Assembly (NCBI GenBank): GCA_947630845.1
Contig: CANRJB010000012.1
Location: 1-64,000 of the forward strand
Reading direction: 5' to 3'
From: an uncultured Clostridia bacterium
Lineage (GTDB): Bacteria > Bacillota > Clostridia > Oscillospirales > Ruminococcaceae
DNA: 64,000 nt
A program made the position numbers and the translations under genes. Under the pieces are notes generated by a model. That model ran no database searches. It was not told the origin of the DNA and saw only the letters and a program-made list of their open reading frames with translations. Below are positions 8,667 through 16,781 of this stretch, one piece after another. Every line of letters begins with the position of its first letter. Positions within the stretch are counted from its first letter, which is position 1.

Positions 8667-8768
8667 ATAATATAGACTGGGAATGACAGTCTCCCGGAGA
8701 AACACTCTCAAACCGCTTAAAAAAGCTGATGACGTCTGCGCTTTACGCAGATGTTGTCGGCTTTTTTT
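8667..8768 (+). ncRNA. Candidate fluoride riboswitch (crcB motif) with terminator
   Basis: The leader matches the layout of the fluoride-sensing crcB motif RNA: a first stem holding GGGAATG (8679-8685) and TCTCCC (8690-8695), then AAACCGCTT (8710-8718), and the hallmark GCTGATGAC (8725-8733). An extra small hairpin (GGAG..CTCTC, 8696-8709) sits between them. The strand 8719-8740 can instead pair with 8746-8767 to make a long terminator ending in seven T residues. Aptamer and terminator share the AAGCTGATGAC strand, so ligand binding would favour read-through into the antiporter. In the known family, fluoride turns expression on. Recognised by eye from conserved bases, without a covariance model. 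Confidence 0.82.
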
Positions 8769-8785
8769 GATGAAGGAGGAACGCT

Positions 8786-9964
8786 ATGCTGTTATCGTTT
8801 GCCATAATATTGTTGATCGGGATGCTTGCAGCAGCCCTGTTTCAGAAACTGCATCTGCCGGGCATTGTGGGGATGCTGCTGACAGGAGTAGCAACAGGAC
8901 CTTATGTACTGAATCTGCTTGATACCTCAGTGCTTGGAATTTCTTCACAGCTCCGTCAGATCGCTCTGATAATCATTCTTATCAAAGCCGGACTGACGCT
9001 GAACCTGTCAGACTTAAAGAAAGTGGGGCGTCCGGCAGTAATGATGTCCTTTGTACCAGCATGTGCAGAGGTGGTCGGGTATGTGCTGCTTGCTCCGATG
9101 TTGTTTGGCATCAGCAGGGCAGAGGCTGCACTGATGGGCGCAGTATTGAGCGCAGTGTCACCTGCTGTAGTCGTACCAAGAATGGTATCGCTCATAGAAC
9201 GAAAAACAGGCGGCAGCATTCCGCAGATGATACTGGCAGGGGCATCATGTGATGATGTGTTTGTGATCGTGCTGTTTTCCTCATTTGTGACAATGGTTCA
9301 GGGTGGGAAAATGGAGATACTGGATTTTGTCAGCATTCCAGTTTCCATTTTCTGCGGCATACTGTTGGGTATACTTGTCGGGATGGGGGTATGTATACTG
9401 TTTTGCTATGTACCGGGGATACATGAGATGAAAAAGGCACTTGTAGTGCTTGGTGTCGCTTTCCTGCTGATGGCAGTAGAGGATGCGCTGAAACCATATG
9501 TTGCCGTTTCAGGACTGTTAGCTGTGGTAGCGATGGCATGTATGTTGAAACGAAGATCCAGACCTGAAATTCCGGCAGACCTATCAGGTAAGTTCGGAAA
9601 GCTCTGGATTGCAGCTGAAATTTTGCTTTTCGTATTGGTCGGGGCAGCGGTTGACATCCGTTATACACTCGCAGCAGGACTTCCGGCAGTTGGTATGATA
9701 GTTGCGGCTTTGGTGTTCCGTTCACTCGGTGTACTTCTCTGTACTGCCGGAACACAATTCACTGCAAAAGAACGCCTATTTTGCGTTATTTCCTATCTCC
9801 CGAAAGCAACGGTACAGGCAGCGATCGGTTCTGTGCCGCTGTCGTTAGGGCTGCCGTGCGGAAAGCTGGTGTTGTCTGTTGCAGTGCTTGCCATCATCAT
9901 CACTGCACCATTGGGAGCGTTTGGCATCGATGTCAGTAGCAAGCATTTGCTAAGAAATGGGTAA
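8786..9964 (+). CDS. Cation:proton antiporter (CPA superfamily), probably fluoride-induced
   Basis: A 392-residue integral membrane protein with about 11-12 hydrophobic helices throughout, of the Na+/H+ exchanger (CPA) fold. The conserved IVGMLLTGVATGP loop (residues about 27-39), LIKAGLTLNL (about 68-77) and the acidic pair in ASCDDVFVI (about 153-161), where CPA proteins carry their ion-binding aspartates, support the call. It would exchange a monovalent cation for protons across the cell membrane. Antiporters of this kind are among the genes known downstream of crcB-motif fluoride riboswitches, and such a riboswitch appears at 8667-8768. Ribosome site GAAGGAGG is 9 bases before the ATG. 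It is a single-gene unit; no CrcB/Fluc channel lies nearby. Confidence 0.9.
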   Translation: MLLSFAIILLIGMLAAALFQKLHLPGIVGMLLTGVATGPYVLNLLDTSVLGISSQLRQIALIIILIKAGLTLNLSDLKKVGRPAVMMSFVPACAEVVGYVLLAPMLFGISRAEAALMGAVLSAVSPAVVVPRMVSLIERKTGGSIPQMILAGASCDDVFVIVLFSSFVTMVQGGKMEILDFVSIPVSIFCGILLGILVGMGVCILFCYVPGIHEMKKALVVLGVAFLLMAVEDALKPYVAVSGLLAVVAMACMLKRRSRPEIPADLSGKFGKLWIAAEILLFVLVGAAVDIRYTLAAGLPAVGMIVAALVFRSLGVLLCTAGTQFTAKERLFCVISYLPKATVQAAIGSVPLSLGLPCGKLVLSVAVLAIIITAPLGAFGIDVSSKHLLRNG

Positions 9965-10094
9965 ATAATTGTATCATACTCATTTTCTGTCATCCTATTG
10001 AGATAGAATCACAGGAAAATACCTGCGGCGGCTATCAGTCTATTGACTTTTCCAATAAATTGAAAAAGAATCACCATAAATTTTATAAAAAGTA

Positions 10095-10123
10095 TTGACA
10101 AAATATTTAGAATATGTTAATAT
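10095..10123 (+). promoter_or_regulatory. Promoter of the modular xylanase gene
   Basis: TTGACA at 10095-10100, 17-base spacer, TAATAT at 10118-10123, within a very AT-rich 184-base intergenic stretch (9965-10148). An AAGGAGGTGG ribosome site follows at 10129-10138. No clear operator or carbon-catabolite site was recognised. Confidence 0.75.
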
Positions 10124-10148
10124 TAGCATAAGGAGGTGGTGTAAAACC

Positions 10149-12272
10149 ATGAAAAAACAAATTATGAGCATACTTGCATCTGCGGCACTCTGCACAGCAA
10201 TGATACCGACCAGTTTTGCAAGTGCTGCAACAATTCTCACAGACAGCAAAACAGGTGTAGAGGATGGCTACAATTATGAACTGTGGAAGGACTACGGCGA
10301 CACAAAGATGACGCTCACCGGAAACGGTACATTTACCTGTGAGTGGAGCAACATCAACAACTGTTTGTTCCGTACTGGCAAAAAATTCGACTGCACACAA
10401 ACCTACAAGGAAATCGGTAACATTGTGGTGGACTACGAGGTGGATTATCACCCGGACGGCAATTCCTATCTCTGTGTCTATGGTTGGACAAGAGATCCGC
10501 TCGTTGAGTATTACATCGTAGACTGTTGGGGGACATGGAGACCGCCGGGAAGTGACTCCATCGGTACGATCGAGGTAGACGGCGGCACATATGATGTCTA
10601 CAAGACAGATCGCATCAATCAGCCTTCCATCGACGGCGACACAACATTTGTGCAGTACTGGAGTGTGCGTCAAGAGAAACGCACAAGTGGTACAATCAAT
10701 GTAGCTGCTCACTTTGAAGCATGGGAGAATATGGGGTTGAAGATGGGCAAACTCTATGAAGCTGCACTGAATGTAGAGGGTTATCAGAGTGCTGGTTCAG
10801 CAACCGTTCTGAAAAATAACCTGATCGTTGGCGGAGACATCCCTGACCCCATTCCTACCGAACCGCCGACAGAACCTGAACCCGATGCCGACGGCTATTT
10901 CTTCCACTCCACCTATGAGAAGGATAAGGATGACTGGACATCCAGAGGAGATGCGGTCACAACATTAACAAGCAATGCCGCTGCTGTCGGAACTCAGGTA
11001 CTTGCTGTGACAGGGCGGACGGATTCTTGGAACGGAACTGCCCGTGAGCTAAGCACCTCCACATTTATCCCCGGAAAGGCATACAGTTTCAGTGTTCTTG
11101 CAATGCAGGATCAAACTGCATCTGAGGATTTCAAGTTGACCCTCCAGTATGATGATGCATCTGGCGAGACACAGTATTCTACTGTGGCAGAGAGTACAGG
11201 TGCAAAGGGCGAATGGGTGCAGCTTGCAGAAACGAGCTATACCATTCCGAATGGTGCAAAGAATCTGTTGCTCTATGTGGAAACGGCTGACAGTATGACA
11301 GATTTCTATATCGACGAGGCAATCGGCGCACCGGAGGGAACGAAGATTTCGGCAGATCTGGAAACATCAGTCAAGCCGGGAGATGTGAATGACGATGGTG
11401 AAGTAACGGTTCTTGATGCAGCAACATTCCAGAAATTCCTGTTGGGACTTGATGTTGAACTGGATGGTGATGCTGCGGATATGAATGCGGATGGCATCCT
11501 GAACATCTATGATCTTGCTTTGCTGAAAAAGGCTTTATTGTATGGGACAACTGAACCTGAACCCAAACCGCCTGTGGACAATTCATCGGAGCGTGTGGAA
11601 GGGCAGTGGTACAATACGGCAGATGTGTCATGGATCGACCAGAACAAGCCAATGGTAGCCATCTGTTTCGATGATGGTCCTGTCAACGGCGGCAGCACAA
11701 GCTCAGCCGGACGTATCCAGACAGCGATTGCGGACAATGGTTTCCATGCAACTTTCTTCTATTGGGGCAACCGCATCAATTCCACAAATGAGTCAGAGAT
11801 TACCCGTGCCCATGAGCTTGGGTTTGAAATTGCCAACCATACATGGTCGCATCCGAATCTGACAGAGTTGAGTGCGGATGGTATCAAGGATGAGATCAAC
11901 AAGTGTAAAGTTGAGTTGACCCGTATCACAGGAGAGACAGATTTCCTTCTCCGTCCTCCATATTTAGCTGTAAATGACTCCGTGAAGGAAAATGCCGGCG
12001 TACCGCTCATCAATTGTGCTGTGGACTCTGCCGACTGGAATGGAGCTACCACGCAGCAGATCATAAATACCATTACTTCAAAGATGGCAGATGGTTCGTT
12101 GGACAATACCGTTGTTCTGATGCATGAGACTTATGATACGACGGCAGAAGCAATGGAATACCTTGCACCTTATATGAAGGAACAGGGATGGCAGATCGTG
12201 ACTGTTTCTGAAATGTTCAAGGCAAATGGCAAGGAAATGAAGAATGGTGAAGTTTATAATTATGTTTCCTGA
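10149..12272 (+). CDS. Modular cellulosomal xylanase/acetylxylan esterase (GH11-CBM22-dockerin-CE4)
   Basis: A 707-residue secreted enzyme. Residues 1-27: signal peptide ending in ASAA. About 30-228: GH11 endo-1,4-beta-xylanase; catalytic pair Glu120 (in PLVEYYIVD) and Glu210 (in VEGYQSAG). About 230-248: Pro/Glu linker ([10 protein letters not shown]). About 249-392: carbohydrate-binding module of the CBM22/CBM4_9 type (ending [16 protein letters not shown]). About 408-467: type I dockerin with two calcium loops, in the middle of the chain. About 500-695: CE4 polysaccharide deacetylase with FDDGP (Asp508, Asp509), HTWSHP (His564, His568), LRPPY and a late His659. It would cut xylan and remove acetyl groups in one polypeptide. 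The same architecture is known from Ruminococcus flavefaciens xylanases. Start set by AAGGAGGTGG and the signal peptide. Confidence 0.95.
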   Translation: MKKQIMSILASAALCTAMIPTSFASAATILTDSKTGVEDGYNYELWKDYGDTKMTLTGNGTFTCEWSNINNCLFRTGKKFDCTQTYKEIGNIVVDYEVDYHPDGNSYLCVYGWTRDPLVEYYIVDCWGTWRPPGSDSIGTIEVDGGTYDVYKTDRINQPSIDGDTTFVQYWSVRQEKRTSGTINVAAHFEAWENMGLKMGKLYEAALNVEGYQSAGSATVLKNNLIVGGDIPDPIPTEPPTEPEPDADGYFFHSTYEKDKDDWTSRGDAVTTLTSNAAAVGTQVLAVTGRTDSWNGTARELSTSTFIPGKAYSFSVLAMQDQTASEDFKLTLQYDDASGETQYSTVAESTGAKGEWVQLAETSYTIPNGAKNLLLYVETADSMTDFYIDEAIGAPEGTKISADLETSVKPGDVNDDGEVTVLDAATFQKFLLGLDVELDGDAADMNADGILNIYDLALLKKALLYGTTEPEPKPPVDNSSERVEGQWYNTADVSWIDQNKPMVAICFDDGPVNGGSTSSAGRIQTAIADNGFHATFFYWGNRINSTNESEITRAHELGFEIANHTWSHPNLTELSADGIKDEINKCKVELTRITGETDFLLRPPYLAVNDSVKENAGVPLINCAVDSADWNGATTQQIINTITSKMADGSLDNTVVLMHETYDTTAEAMEYLAPYMKEQGWQIVTVSEMFKANGKEMKNGEVYNYVS

Positions 12273-12309
12273 TATGAATTCCTAAGAATTTGTTATACAT
12301 CAGATCGTT

Positions 12310-12346
12310 AAACCCGGCAAATTTTATGATTTGCCGGGTTTTATTT
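12310..12346 (+). terminator. Terminator of the xylanase gene
   Basis: A perfect 13-base-pair stem, AAACCCGGCAAAT (12310-12322) with ATTTGCCGGGTTT (12329-12341), followed by TTATTT. It lies between convergent genes. Confidence 0.9.
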
Positions 12347-12390
12347 GCTAATATGCAATTTTCTACACTACTGTGTCAAATTATCATCGG

Positions 12391-13536
12391 TCATACAGTA
12401 TCTTCTTGCTCTATTGCTGTGAGCCGCAATGCAATGTGGGCTTTTGCGACCTGTTCTGTTCTGCCATCCTGTCTGCGATGCAAAATGTGCGAGCCATTCG
12501 AGTATACAAACCCATCCTGACACAGACAGTAATCCAGTACCCCTTTTGCCATGACTTCTTCCTTTCCATCGTCTGTACGCCTGACAAGCACACGGGTTTT
12601 TGGCAGAATGCCGGGATATTGTTCGCCGGCATGGGTGTTTTCTCTGAGGTTCTTTTCGGCATGAATGAGGTTACCCTCAATGAACAGATCTTTCTCCGAC
12701 TTATGCTTGGATTTCACATTGCCTCCTGAACGCAGCGACTCACCGCCGTAGCGCATAGAAAACATGTTCAAAAAACCTCCCAGTGCTTTGATCATCCGCA
12801 CTGGAAAAAGCAGCGTATCGAGCAGAATATTTCCATTGGATTCTTCACCGGGATCATAGGGCTGGCGGATGTACCAGAGATTACCGTCATTATCATGTTT
12901 TGGAGAGATGTAGTCTGTTTTTGGATCTTCAAGAAGAATTTTCATCTGCTGGGTATTGACGTTGTATTCCGCAATGGACTGCGGAGAAAATCGAAGTCTC
13001 TGTGCCCCCCTGCCAATGCCGCAGGTAGAAAAATACAGCAATCTTCCATCCTTAGACCAGCTTGGTGCGGATTCCACAGAATCACCGTCTGTAATTTCCG
13101 TGCAATAACTCTGCGGCAGATGCAGCAATCCGATATGACTTCTTCCATCCGGATACTGCACGCATGCAGCCACATCTTCTCCATGTACAGCAATCGCCCC
13201 GAACCGCATGTCATTACCAGAACAGACATGTCCTTCTGGATTCGGCTTTTCGGAGAAATCACGACGGTACAGCCCACCGCTTGCATCCAGGATCACACTG
13301 TAGAGAAACTCATCATGATACCGTGCTACACCGCCAAAACTCACTTTAACATCTGTTTCCTCCTCAGCAGCCACGCCCATAAACATAGCTCCTTTTCCTG
13401 TTGTTTTCCATGCCTTGTTGTCATGGAGCTGCTGAACAGTCTGTCTGTACTGCATGGCACGGTAGCTTGGCAGTTCACTGGTTTTGCCGTTTTCGGCAAG
13501 AAAGATAGCATCACCTGTTGTGTAAAGTACCTTCAT
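12391..13536 (-). CDS. Predicted beta-propeller-like protein of unknown function
   Basis: A 381-residue protein with no signal peptide. It is built of repeated short strands of the WD40/TolB type, for example APSWSKDGRLLYFST near residue 159 and DNDGNLWYIRQP near residue 215, so a beta-propeller fold is likely. A hydrophobic loop near residues 235-260 (LLFPVRMIKALGGFLNMF) could touch a membrane. I do not recognise the family or function. The ribosome site AAGGAG lies 5 bases before the ATG. It starts 9 bases after the membrane-anchored gene at 13546-14103 and is surely cotranscribed with it. Confidence 0.6.
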   Translation of the reverse strand: MKVLYTTGDAIFLAENGKTSELPSYRAMQYRQTVQQLHDNKAWKTTGKGAMFMGVAAEEETDVKVSFGGVARYHDEFLYSVILDASGGLYRRDFSEKPNPEGHVCSGNDMRFGAIAVHGEDVAACVQYPDGRSHIGLLHLPQSYCTEITDGDSVESAPSWSKDGRLLYFSTCGIGRGAQRLRFSPQSIAEYNVNTQQMKILLEDPKTDYISPKHDNDGNLWYIRQPYDPGEESNGNILLDTLLFPVRMIKALGGFLNMFSMRYGGESLRSGGNVKSKHKSEKDLFIEGNLIHAEKNLRENTHAGEQYPGILPKTRVLVRRTDDGKEEVMAKGVLDYCLCQDGFVYSNGSHILHRRQDGRTEQVAKAHIALRLTAIEQEDTV

Positions 13537-13545
13537 ATGTTCTCC

Positions 13546-14103
13546 TTAATATACAACAAAAGAATCGAGCCACATGAAGAAATATTCCTTATAATCATCA
13601 TAGCTGTCAGCCAGACAGTGGATCTCTACCTCATACATACCATCACTGCCAAGATAGATCCCTTCCAGCACCATAAGATCCTGAGATTCATAGGTGTATG
13701 GATACTCAGCATATGCCATTTCACCACGTTCCTGAATGTTGATAGGATTGCCGTTCTGATCTTTCACTGGAAAATAATTCTTCACCAGACTGAACAAATC
13801 AATTCTCTTACTGATTTTTACTTCTTGTTTGGTCATTGGAACATGACCGATGATGACCTGACACTGACTGTTATAATAACTGTCAATTGTAGTGATCGCA
13901 GTGTTTGTATAGGACGCATCACCTTTTTCCAGATCGGGCGGCAGAGTGATGCTGTAGCCAGAGCCGTTGAACTGTTCCCATGTGTCCTCGTGTGTGATAT
14001 TATAAGGCGCACGCAGCAGAAGCAGAAACAGCACAAATCCAATCATTGTCAGCACACCAAGTGCTGCCAATGCGATTAAAATACCGATCACTGTTTTTTT
14101 CAT
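13546..14103 (-). CDS. Membrane-anchored protein of unknown function
   Basis: A 185-residue protein with one N-terminal hydrophobic segment (residues about 5-30, IGILIALAALGVLTMIGFVL), probably an uncleaved anchor with the rest outside. The outer part (residues 35-185) is rich in Tyr and acidic residues and may be a small alpha/beta domain (GSGYSITLPPDL, then EGIYLGSDGMYEVEIHC), reminiscent of PsbP-like lipoproteins, but I cannot assign it. It is the first gene of a two-gene minus-strand unit with the propeller protein and has its own consensus promoter at 14146-14174. Confidence 0.65.
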   Translation of the reverse strand: MKKTVIGILIALAALGVLTMIGFVLFLLLLRAPYNITHEDTWEQFNGSGYSITLPPDLEKGDASYTNTAITTIDSYYNSQCQVIIGHVPMTKQEVKISKRIDLFSLVKNYFPVKDQNGNPINIQERGEMAYAEYPYTYESQDLMVLEGIYLGSDGMYEVEIHCLADSYDDYKEYFFMWLDSFVVY

Positions 14104-14145
14104 TTGAAAATCCCCCTATGTATAAAATTGGAAAATCCTATAACC

Positions 14146-14174
14146 AGTATAGCACATATTCACGATTTTGTCAA
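14146..14174 (-). promoter_or_regulatory. Promoter of the 14103-12391 gene pair
   Basis: Read on the minus strand: TTGACA (14174-14169), 17-base spacer, TATACT (14151-14146), about 40 bases before the start codon. Confidence 0.85.
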
Positions 14175-14195
14175 TAGTATTTCACAGATTTGTCA

Positions 14196-14230
14196 TAAAA
14201 AAACAGCTGCCGCAAAACAGCAGCTGCTTG
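14196..14230 (-). terminator. Terminator after the NfeD/SPFH operon
   Basis: CAGCTGC (14204-14210) and GCAGCTG (14220-14226) form the stem. On the minus strand it is followed by seven T residues (the A run at 14196-14202). Confidence 0.8.
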
Positions 14231-14233
14231 GGT

Positions 14234-15208
14234 TTACTTGTTTGTATCGTCCGATTCTGTGAGCGTTTTCAGACCGGCAGCAAGTCCTGCCAATCCCTGA
14301 ATTTCGCTCGGAATGATGATTTTGGTTGCCTTGCCATCCGCAGCTTTTCCAAAAGCTTCCAATGCCTTTAGTTGCAGGACAGCCATATTGGGATTGGCTT
14401 CATTGAGCTTCTGGATACTGTCAGCAATTGCCTTTTGCACCACTTCAATTGCCTGTGCCTCACCATTTGCCTCCAGAATTTTCTTCTCCCGGACAGCATC
14501 CGCACGCAGGATAGTCGCCTGCTTTTCCGCTTCAGCCTTCAGAATTTCGGATTCCTTATCTGCTTGAGCACGGAGGATCTTGGATTCTTTTTCAGCCTCG
14601 GCAACGAGTACCTGTGATTTTTTCTCACCTTCTGCCTGAAGAATCTTTTCACGTCGTTCACGTTCTGCCTTCATCTGCTTTTCCATAGATTCCTGAATCT
14701 CACGGGGCGGCAGGATATTTTTCAGCTCAACACGCAGGACCTTGATGCCCCAGCGGTCAGTTTCCTCATCGAGGACAGCGGTGATATTCTTATTGATGGT
14801 ATCACGGCTTGTCAGCGTGGAATCCAGTTCCAGTTCACCGATGATATTACGAAGTGTGGTAGCTGTAAAGTTTTCAATTGCCATCATGGGATTTTCCACG
14901 CCGTAGGTATAACGCATGGCATCTGTCACCTTAAAGAAAACGACTGTATCGATCTGCATGGTGACATTGTCCTTTGTGATGACCTGCTGTGGCTTGAAGT
15001 CCACAACACGTTCTTTGAGAGAAACCTTTCTTGCGACTCTGTCAAAAAACGGAACAAGGATGTGCGGACCAGTGTCCCATACCTTATAAAATGTTCCCAG
15101 ACGTTCCACCACAAAAACACAAGCCTGTGGCACAATGCAGATGCACCGTATCAGAACGATCAGTGCAAAGATAATCAGACCAATGATAATGTACCAATAA
15201 AATTCCAT
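14234..15208 (-). CDS. SPFH/band 7 (stomatin-like) membrane scaffold protein
   Basis: A 324-residue protein of the stomatin/prohibitin family, close to QmcA/YbbK. An N-terminal membrane segment (residues about 3-25) is followed by the band 7 domain (residues about 30-185; KERVVDFKPQQVITKDNV, then ENFTATTLRNIIGELELD) and a long charged coiled coil of repeated KAEAEK-type units (about 185-265), ending in an Ala/Gly-rich tail. Such proteins form membrane microdomain scaffolds and often partner with NfeD proteins and FtsH. An NfeD-like gene lies 12 bases upstream, the usual pairing. Ribosome site AAGGAGG is 7 bases before the ATG. Confidence 0.93.
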   Translation of the reverse strand: MEFYWYIIIGLIIFALIVLIRCICIVPQACVFVVERLGTFYKVWDTGPHILVPFFDRVARKVSLKERVVDFKPQQVITKDNVTMQIDTVVFFKVTDAMRYTYGVENPMMAIENFTATTLRNIIGELELDSTLTSRDTINKNITAVLDEETDRWGIKVLRVELKNILPPREIQESMEKQMKAERERREKILQAEGEKKSQVLVAEAEKESKILRAQADKESEILKAEAEKQATILRADAVREKKILEANGEAQAIEVVQKAIADSIQKLNEANPNMAVLQLKALEAFGKAADGKATKIIIPSEIQGLAGLAAGLKTLTESDDTNK

Positions 15209-15220
15209 ATCTGTTCCTCC

Positions 15221-15661
15221 TTAGTTTTTGGTTTCCGGAATGACGTATGCCGTCGTACCGGATATTTTGGAAACCCTGACAGATGTACCGACCGGAAGTG
15301 TACTTTCGTCCTCTGTCCTTGCCTTCCAGTTCACGCCTCCGATCTTTACTCTGCCGGTGTCCAATTTGCTATTGATTTCTTCTGTCACGAGGGCGATCCT
15401 GCCGATATCATCCTCATAGCCGGACGGTGCAACATCCTTGACCCGGAGCTTTTTCAACAGCGGTCTGGAAACACACAGCAACAATGCAGAAACGATGGTG
15501 AAGAGGATTGACTGCGGCAGAAACTCCAGTCCACATGCGGCACCGATAAACGCCGTCAGCGCACCTGCTGCAAACCAGATGGAAACCAGTTGTAGGGTAG
15601 CGATCTCTGCAATGACGGCGACTGCAAAGACGAGTCCCCAGATGATCATGGAAATCTCCAT
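15221..15661 (-). CDS. NfeD-like membrane protein
   Basis: A 146-residue protein with two or three N-terminal membrane segments (residues about 3-25, 29-45, 48-70) and a C-terminal OB-fold (residues about 85-140: GRIALVTEEI, GRVKIGGVNWKA, SVRVSKISG). This is the short NfeD form without the serine protease domain. It is the first gene of the operon with the SPFH protein at 14234-15208; the pair is thought to organise membrane domains, and the OB domain probably mediates the contact. A consensus promoter lies about 80 bases upstream. Confidence 0.9.
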   Translation of the reverse strand: MEISMIIWGLVFAVAVIAEIATLQLVSIWFAAGALTAFIGAACGLEFLPQSILFTIVSALLLCVSRPLLKKLRVKDVAPSGYEDDIGRIALVTEEINSKLDTGRVKIGGVNWKARTEDESTLPVGTSVRVSKISGTTAYVIPETKN

Positions 15662-15744
15662 ACCCTGTACTCCCTTCTGCCCATAAGGCTGTAAATTTGA
15701 TTGACAAATCGGATACCTACTGGCATTTTCCGATCTGCACTCTC

Positions 15745-15773
15745 ATTATAACACACTTCAAAACATTTGTCAA
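15745..15773 (-). promoter_or_regulatory. Promoter of the NfeD/SPFH operon
   Basis: On the minus strand: TTGACA (15773-15768), 17-base spacer, TATAAT (15750-15745). It is divergent to the nfnA promoter about 80 bases away. Confidence 0.9.
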
Positions 15774-15852
15774 TGGTTTTTCTGCATTTTGACGTAAATA
15801 TTTTTTACATTCTATGGATAGGTGTGGTTTTGGTGAAAATTAAAAAAATGCA

Positions 15853-15881
15853 TTGACAATCTGTAGCATCTATGGTATAAT
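15853..15881 (+). promoter_or_regulatory. Promoter of nfnA-nfnB
   Basis: TTGACA at 15853-15858, 17-base spacer, TATAAT at 15876-15881. The leader starts with a small hairpin (TTGCG..CGCAA, 15893-15910) and then GGAGG before the ATG at 15935. Confidence 0.9.
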
Positions 15882-15934
15882 ATAAAGGTATATTGCGTCA
15901 GATAGCGCAAGAATTATGATGGAGGTAACTGTGT

Positions 15935-16768
15935 ATGTTCAGGATTCTGACAAAAAAAGTATTGAACCCATCTGTTACAATGATGGAATTTGATGCTCCT
16001 TATATTGCCGCAAAAGCAAAACCCGGTCAGTTTATCATCTTCCGTGTGGATGAATACGGCGAACGTGTGCCGCTCACCATTGCGGATAGTGATGTGCAGA
16101 AGGGGACGATCACTTTGATCTTCCAGATCGTCGGACGCTCCACCCAGAAGCTGAATGCTCTGGAGGAAGGTGACAGCGTTCTTGATCTGGTAGGACCGCT
16201 CGGCGTGCCGACGGAGATCCCTGAGGGCGCAAAAAGCATCTGTGTCATTGGCGGCGGCGTGGGCAGTGCGATTGCTTATCCGCAGGCAAAGGCATTACAT
16301 AAGGCAGGGCTGCAAGTGGATGTCATTGCCGGATTCCGTTCCAAGGATATTGTGATTCTGGAGGATGAATTTCGTGCAAACAGCACCAATCTGATCTTAT
16401 GTACTGACGACGGAAGTTATGGCAAGAAGGGCTTTGTCACCAATGCCTTGCAGGAACAGATCGATAACGGTGTCAAGTATGACTGTGTGATCGCCATCGG
16501 TCCTGTGCCAATGATGAAGTTTGTCTGCGAAGTGACAAAGAAGTACCAGATCAAGACCATTGTCTCCCTTAATCCCATCATGGTGGATGGTACAGGCATG
16601 TGCGGCGGTTGTCGTGTAACAGTTGGCGGCAAGCTGCGGTATGCATGCGTGGATGGTCCCGACTTCGATGGACATGAAGTGGATTTTGATGAGCTGATGC
16701 GCCGTAATGGTGTGTTCAGAGAACGTGAGGCTGAGTGCCGCATGATGGCACAGGCTGACAAGCAGTAA
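15935..16768 (+). CDS. nfnA: NADH-dependent ferredoxin:NADP+ oxidoreductase, small subunit
   Basis: A 277-residue ferredoxin-NADP reductase-type subunit. Residues about 20-60 bind FAD (AKPGQFIIFRV, ERVPLTIAD), residues about 105-200 bind NAD(P) (ICVIGGGVGSAIAYPQA), and the cysteines of MCGGCRVTVGGKLRYAC (about 225-241) with neighbours hold a [2Fe-2S] cluster. With the GltA-like subunit encoded 13 bases downstream it forms NfnAB, a cytosolic bifurcating enzyme that couples NADH and reduced ferredoxin to NADPH formation. A single copy could instead be a SudAB-type sulfide dehydrogenase; the pair is described under both names. It is not PyrK, because no pyrD lies nearby. Confidence 0.9.
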   Translation: MFRILTKKVLNPSVTMMEFDAPYIAAKAKPGQFIIFRVDEYGERVPLTIADSDVQKGTITLIFQIVGRSTQKLNALEEGDSVLDLVGPLGVPTEIPEGAKSICVIGGGVGSAIAYPQAKALHKAGLQVDVIAGFRSKDIVILEDEFRANSTNLILCTDDGSYGKKGFVTNALQEQIDNGVKYDCVIAIGPVPMMKFVCEVTKKYQIKTIVSLNPIMVDGTGMCGGCRVTVGGKLRYACVDGPDFDGHEVDFDELMRRNGVFREREAECRMMAQADKQ

Positions 16769-16781
16769 GGAGGGAAAGAAT

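Noticed and set aside
8667-8768. Alternative riboswitch classes for the antiporter leader (sodium, lithium, guanidine or c-di-AMP types)
   Set aside because: The conserved AACCGC and GCTGATGAC strands and the overlap with the terminator fit the crcB motif, and I saw no signature of the other classes.
12895-14079. Plus-strand open frame of about 394 codons opposite the 12391-14103 genes
   Set aside because: Antisense to two genes with proper promoter and ribosome sites; the translated product is rich in His, Cys, Phe and Ile with no domain signal.
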